Positions 14,031-16,986 of a stretch of 16,986 nt of DNA are shown one piece after another. The stretch comes from CAZHJA01 sp964532865. GTDB taxonomy: Bacteria > Patescibacteriota > Microgenomatia > UBA1406 > GWC2-37-13. Under the pieces are notes generated by a model that worked only from the letters and a program-made list of their open reading frames with translations, searched no databases and was not told the origin of the DNA. Numbering within the stretch: position 1 is the stretch's first letter; every line of letters starts with the position of its first letter. The stretch lies in assembly GCA_964532865.1 (NCBI GenBank), contig CAZHJA010000018.1:1-16986 (forward strand), in the 5' to 3' direction. Made by a program: the position numbers and the translations under genes.

Positions 14031-14657
14031 CTATAGCTCCTCCATTATATATACTTTTTTTAATATTGTTTTTTTTCCATTAGGACCTTCAACCTCAATT
14101 ATCAACTCATTATTTCCTTTTTGCAAAGGCAAATCATATACAAATATACCTTCTTTATTTTGATACACTCTTTCTTCTTTAATAAAAATTAAAGCGTCTT
14201 TTTCAGTTTGGCCCCTAATGGTAATTTTATTAATATTTTGAAATGTATTTTTAAGAGGGGATATAATATTTATATTTGGAGGAGAAAAAAAGCATTTTAA
14301 CTGATATCCAAAATAACTTAAAAAAATCAAAAACACAATAACAACAGCAATAGTTGCATATTTTTTTGTTTCTGGTGTTAAATATTTGCTTGATATTTTT
14401 TTACTGAATCTAATTTTTTCTCTTCTTTCATAATCTCTTCTAAAATATGCAAGAAGCTTTTCTGTATCTAGCCCTAAATACTCTGCATAATTAGTAATAA
14501 CTCCTGAAATATATACTTTAGAAGTAAAATAATTCCAGTTATTATTTTCAATTGCTTTTAGAAATTTCTCTCTTACTTTAATTTTCTTTTCAATATTTTT
14601 TAAAGAGATTCCTTGTTTTTCCCTTTCTTTTTTAAATATATCTCCTACTGAAAGCAT
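14031..14657 (-). CDS. RodZ-like protein: HTH_25 domain, membrane helix, Ig-like extracellular domain
   Basis: This is a single-pass membrane protein. Residues about 4-75 form a cytoplasmic Xre-type helix-turn-helix of the HTH_25 kind (VGDIFKKEREKQGISLKNI, YISGVITNYAEYLGLD), as in RodZ, which links MreB to the wall machinery in rod-shaped cells. A basic stretch at 78-100 is followed by one membrane helix at about 101-120. The outer part, about 126-208, looks like a beta-sandwich (ISPLKNTFQNINKITIRGQT, GNNELIIEVEGPNGK). At 208 residues it is shorter than classical RodZ. It follows efp after 30 bases on the same strand, so it is probably the last gene of that operon. No mreB is in the window, so a shape role is not supported; a membrane-tethered regulator is possible. 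Confidence 0.8.
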   Translation of the reverse strand: MLSVGDIFKKEREKQGISLKNIEKKIKVREKFLKAIENNNWNYFTSKVYISGVITNYAEYLGLDTEKLLAYFRRDYERREKIRFSKKISSKYLTPETKKYATIAVVIVFLIFLSYFGYQLKCFFSPPNINIISPLKNTFQNINKITIRGQTEKDALIFIKEERVYQNKEGIFVYDLPLQKGNNELIIEVEGPNGKKTILKKVYIMEEL

Positions 14658-14687
14658 AAGATGAGTTTAATATATACTAACAAGCTC

Positions 14688-15257
14688 TTAAACCTTTATT
14701 CTTTCTACATATTGCCCTGTTTCAGGATTAATAATTATTGATTCTCCATTTTTAACAAAAAGAGGCACCATTACAGTTACTCCAGTCTCAACCTTTGCCG
14801 TCTTCCTTGCTCCTCCTGATGCAGTATTTCCTTTTATAGCATCTTCTGTTTTAATAATTTTCAATATTACACTGGTTGAAGGACGAATAGTTAATGCCTT
14901 ATCTTCATAAACATATACAAAATATTTTGCCCCTTCTTTAATAAAGTCAACTACTTTACCAATAGTAGAAATAGGAATCGCATATTGGTTATAATCTCTT
15001 TCATTCATAAAATACAAGCTATTATTGTCTTTATATAAATATTGCATTTCCATACAGTCAACTGAAAGTGTTTCAACGATTTCTCCTGATTTATATGTAT
15101 ATGCTACATTTTTTCCAGAGTTTAAACTTTTTAACTTTGTTTTCATTAATGCTGATCCTTTTCCTGGAGAATAGAAATCTGCTTTTTGTATTTGCCAAAT
15201 TTCATTGTTCTGAAAGACAAAATTTCCTTTTTTTAAATTGCCTGCATTTACTTTCAT
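14688..15257 (-). CDS. efp: Translation elongation factor P
   Basis: EF-P binds ribosomes stalled on proline stretches and speeds peptide-bond formation. All three beta-barrel domains are present in 189 residues. Seen: the loop YSPGKGSALMK with Lys33 at the position of the modified lysine of E. coli EF-P (Lys34 in PGKG), CMEMQYLYKDNNSLYFMNE at about 68-86, and the C-terminal signature KGNTASGG, KVETGVTVMVPLFVKNGE and GQYVERIKV. The start ATG lies six bases after the upstream epmA-like stop, so the two are almost certainly cotranscribed. That context, together with Lys33, suggests the loop lysine is modified with a lysyl-type group rather than rhamnose, which needs Arg at this position. Confidence 0.97.
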   Translation of the reverse strand: MKVNAGNLKKGNFVFQNNEIWQIQKADFYSPGKGSALMKTKLKSLNSGKNVAYTYKSGEIVETLSVDCMEMQYLYKDNNSLYFMNERDYNQYAIPISTIGKVVDFIKEGAKYFVYVYEDKALTIRPSTSVILKIIKTEDAIKGNTASGGARKTAKVETGVTVMVPLFVKNGESIIINPETGQYVERIKV

Positions 15258-15263
15258 ATTTTA

Positions 15264-16247
15264 TTAATTATTTACAATATTAATAAGTCTTAATTTGTGA
15301 ATTGATTTTACATCAGCAAAAATCATTCCCAATCTTTCCATGCCAACTGCAATACCAGCACAATTCTTAAGTCCATATTGTAATGCTTTTATCAATCCCA
15401 TGTCAACAGAATGAGATGCTTTTCTAATTTTAAATCTCTTTTGTTGTTCTTTCCAGCAATTAAGCTCAGTATAACAGTTTGCCAATTCAATTCCGCATAT
15501 ATATATTTCCAAACGCTCTGCTGTCTTTTTGTCTGAACTTAATTTTGAAAGAGAGGAAAAGTCTTTTGGATAATTATATATAAGCGTAGGATACCCATTT
15601 ATTCCTAAATTGGGCTCAATTTCAGTTGCATATATTTGTGAGAATAATTCTTCATAAGAAAAACCCTTAACTGTATATTTTTTCTCCCTTGCTTTTTTCA
15701 AAAATAAAGACTTATTAAAAAGCTCTTTTTCTTTAATTCCTGCATATTTTTCAAATGCTTGGGTAATACTAATTTTCTCAAATTTACTCAAATCTATCTC
15801 CTTACCATTATATTCAATTACTTTTTTACCAAATATGATTTTTGAAATATATTGAATCATTTTAAGAAATTCGTTGGCCATTTCCATATAATTAGAACCG
15901 ATTTTATAAAACTCAAGCATTGTAAACTCAAATGAATGAAGGCTTGAATTCTGCTCATTATTTCTAAATGATTTTCCAAGATAATAACAGTTGCCAATGT
16001 TATGGGCTAACAATCTTTTTAAAAATAACTCTGGCGAAGGAGTTAGATATAATTTTTGTTTTTTTTTAATATATTTAAGCTCTGTTTCAAAAGCTTTAAC
16101 ATTAAGCTCTGGTATAAGAGCAGGAGAAAGTACTGGAAGCTCTATTCGCAAATATCTTTGTTTTTTTAAATAATTTTCTACTACTTGCAAAATCGTTAAG
16201 TATAACCTATAATTTATAAGGTTAGATATTTCTGTTTTTATTTGCAT
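15264..16247 (-). CDS. epmA: EF-P--(R)-beta-lysine ligase-like protein (EpmA/PoxA)
   Basis: EpmA is a free-standing paralogue of the lysyl-tRNA synthetase catalytic core that attaches beta-lysine to the loop lysine of EF-P. The 327 residues match EpmA (about 325 in E. coli) and lack the anticodon-binding domain of LysRS. Seen: class II motif 1 region ELPVLSPALIPE at 36-47, LTPSPELFLKRLL at 68-80, motif 2 GKSFRNNEQNSSLHSFEFTMLEFY at 91-114 with Arg95, GIELANCYTEL at 252-262, and motif 3 CAGIAVGMERL at 296-306 with Arg305. Ala300 aligns with EpmA Ala298; LysRS has Gly there. It is directly upstream of efp. The aminomutase EpmB is not visible. A promoter-like TAAAAT lies at -15 to -10. Confidence 0.9.
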   Translation of the reverse strand: MQIKTEISNLINYRLYLTILQVVENYLKKQRYLRIELPVLSPALIPELNVKAFETELKYIKKKQKLYLTPSPELFLKRLLAHNIGNCYYLGKSFRNNEQNSSLHSFEFTMLEFYKIGSNYMEMANEFLKMIQYISKIIFGKKVIEYNGKEIDLSKFEKISITQAFEKYAGIKEKELFNKSLFLKKAREKKYTVKGFSYEELFSQIYATEIEPNLGINGYPTLIYNYPKDFSSLSKLSSDKKTAERLEIYICGIELANCYTELNCWKEQQKRFKIRKASHSVDMGLIKALQYGLKNCAGIAVGMERLGMIFADVKSIHKLRLINIVNN

Positions 16248-16256
16248 ATATTTATA

Positions 16257-16262
16257 ATTTTA
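16257..16262 (-). promoter_or_regulatory. Candidate -10 box TAAAAT for the epmA-efp-rodZ-like operon
   Basis: On the reverse strand TAAAAT lies at -15 to -10 from the ATG ending at 16247, in the 59-base divergent gap shared with the LytR_C gene. It matches five of six TATAAT positions. Confidence 0.35.
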
Positions 16263-16267
16263 TTTGA

Positions 16268-16300
16268 TATAATTATACTTCAAATATTTTGCTATATATA
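16268..16300 (+). promoter_or_regulatory. Two candidate -10 elements for the LytR_C gene
   Basis: A perfect extended -10 (TGATATAAT, hexamer 16268-16273) would give a leader of about 27 bases to the ATG at 16307. A second extended element, TGCTATATA (16290-16298), has its hexamer at -14 to -9 from the same ATG, the spacing found at other genes here. Either or both may be used. Confidence 0.45.
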
Positions 16301-16306
16301 AAAAAC

Positions 16307-16891
16307 ATGGATAATAATTATTCTCAGAATAAATTTAAACCAATCAAATTTATTATCATTAGTGTATCAATTATCCTTATAATAGCTGGCGCATTTTTTG
16401 TTATTCTTCCTATGTTTAAAACAGGTTCTCCTGACAAAACTCCAGTATCAGAAGAGAAAAGCACTCCAACTTCAACTCCTGTACCAGAACCAACACCAGA
16501 TAAACAAGCTGTAAAAATTAAAGTATTAAATGGAAGTGGAACAGCTGGCATTGCATCTAAGCTTGCAGAAGAACTTGAGGATATGGGATATAAGGATATA
16601 GAAACTGGAAATGCTGATAATTATACTTATGAAGATATCACAATACAAACAAAAGAAGACAAAGAAGATTACGGAGATCTTGTAAAAAATGATTTAAAAG
16701 ACAATTATATAGTAACTATAGACAGCGAAGCTCTTGATGAAGATGATGAGTTTGATGTAATTGTAATTATTGGGAAAACTAAAGATGAAGAAGAGCCAAC
16801 TGTGACACCTGGGGAGGAAGAACCAACCGTAACACCTGGGGAGAAAGAACCAACTGTGACACCAGAGGAAGAGCCAACTGTAACTCCTTAG
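16307..16891 (+). CDS. Membrane-anchored LytR_C-domain protein with C-terminal TVTP repeats
   Basis: Probably an envelope protein, inner end in the cytoplasm and C-terminal part outside. From the ATG at 16307: basic, polar residues 1-12, one membrane helix at about 13-36, a Pro/Thr-rich spacer at 40-66 (TPTSTPVPEPTP), a LytR_C domain at about 69-157 opening with IKVLNGSGTAGIASKLAEEL and closing with FDVIVIIGK, then four copies of an EEPTVTPG-type repeat to the end. LytR_C is often the tail of LytR-CpsA-Psr ligases; here the catalytic LCP domain is absent. An in-frame TTG at 16289 would add six residues. I prefer the ATG because a promoter-like element overlaps the longer start. Divergent from epmA. 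Confidence 0.82.
   Translation: MDNNYSQNKFKPIKFIIISVSIILIIAGAFFVILPMFKTGSPDKTPVSEEKSTPTSTPVPEPTPDKQAVKIKVLNGSGTAGIASKLAEELEDMGYKDIETGNADNYTYEDITIQTKEDKEDYGDLVKNDLKDNYIVTIDSEALDEDDEFDVIVIIGKTKDEEEPTVTPGEEEPTVTPGEKEPTVTPEEEPTVTP
16790..16888 (+). repeat. Tandem 27-base coding repeat (EEPTVTPGE), four units
   Basis: Units are 16790-16816, 16817-16843, 16844-16867 (24 bases, lacking the Gly codon) and 16868-16888 (21 bases, ended by the stop). Each encodes a Glu/Lys-Glu-Pro-Thr-Val-Thr-Pro core, and the copies differ at a few mostly synonymous sites (GAG/GAA, ACT/ACC, GTG/GTA). All units keep the frame, so copy number could change without breaking the gene. Confidence 0.9.
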
Positions 16892-16919
16892 GAATAAAGT
16901 ATTTAAATAATCTTAATTT

Positions 16920-16986
16920 TTAAAGCTCAGTTTTTAATTCTTCAAGTATTTTTTTAACATGTGAAGAAACTCTTTCAGGTACTTTT
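16920..16986 (-). CDS. 3' end of an unidentified reverse-strand gene (start outside window)
   Basis: Read on the reverse strand the frame is open from the right edge to a TAA at 16920-16922, giving the 21-residue end KVPERVSSHVKKILEELKTE followed by Leu. The amphipathic helical look and the tail-to-tail position 28 bases from the LytR_C stop make a real C-terminus likely. The fragment is too short to name. Confidence 0.45.
   Translation of the reverse strand, partial: KVPERVSSHVKKILEELKTEL

Noticed and set aside
16289..16306. TTG start giving the LytR_C protein six extra residues
   Set aside because: The ATG at 16307 follows a promoter-like TGCTATATA that overlaps the longer start, and the added residues have no family support.
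1..16986. Search for CRISPR arrays, insertion sequences, tRNA, rRNA and defence islands
   Set aside because: No regularly spaced repeats, transposase motifs, structured RNA genes or recognisable nuclease or toxin-antitoxin genes are visible; the only tandem repeat is the coding one at 16790-16888.

Overview
This window is strongly AT-rich and tightly packed: the largest gap between genes is about 97 bases (10537-10633), and no stretch over 300 bases lacks a gene. TGA is used as a stop (wecA-like, miaB, uxs), so the standard bacterial code applies, not the TGA=Gly code of some ultrasmall lineages. Gene content and idiosyncrasies (CPR-looking MraY/WecA enzyme with an NWSKGVDGQ motif, TRAM-less MiaB, FTDPNPFKEFHIGH arginyl-tRNA synthetase, small PEGA/SH3 and LytR_C envelope proteins, almost no Shine-Dalgarno sequences) suggest a Patescibacteria/CPR bacterium, probably near Microgenomates. 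That placement is inference from sequence style; no rRNA gene is present to settle it.

Layout. 2-190 is the 3' end of an unidentified gene. 217-1548 is glyA (serine hydroxymethyltransferase). 1581-4064 is a coupled trio: a small three-helix membrane protein, a WecA/MraY-like lipid-phosphate sugar transferase, and MiaB (tRNA methylthiotransferase). A small reverse-strand orphan with a CxxC pair (4059-4295) meets miaB tail to tail. 4383-9628 is a sugar-nucleotide and glycan block: rfbB and rfbD (dTDP-sugar branch), then ugd, a UDP-glucuronate decarboxylase and a GT2-GtrA fusion joined by 4-base overlaps (UDP-xylose branch and lipid-linked sugar transfer). 9625-10536 (reverse) is a membrane-anchored PEGA/SH3 surface protein. 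10634-10963 is a YvlD-like four-helix protein, followed by argS and radA. On the reverse strand, 16247 down to 14031 is an epmA-efp-rodZ-like operon: elongation factor P next to its probable lysylating enzyme. 16307-16891 is a LytR_C membrane protein ending in TVTP repeats, and the right edge cuts a reverse-strand gene.

How the parts fit. The sugar enzymes probably supply deoxysugars and pentoses for a surface glycan, with the WecA-like enzyme or the GT2-GtrA protein loading sugars on a polyprenyl carrier. GlyA, MiaB, ArgRS, EF-P and EpmA serve one-carbon metabolism and translation.

The most interesting observations are: -10-like hexamers placed at exactly -14 to -9 from the ATG of six genes, which predicts leaderless mRNAs; the EF-P/EpmA pair, with the alanine that marks beta-lysine use; two lost acidic residues in the WecA-like enzyme; loss of the NAD-binding Asp in Ugd; and a MiaB lacking its TRAM domain. 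I see no mobile element, CRISPR array, tRNA or rRNA, and no clear new defence system.
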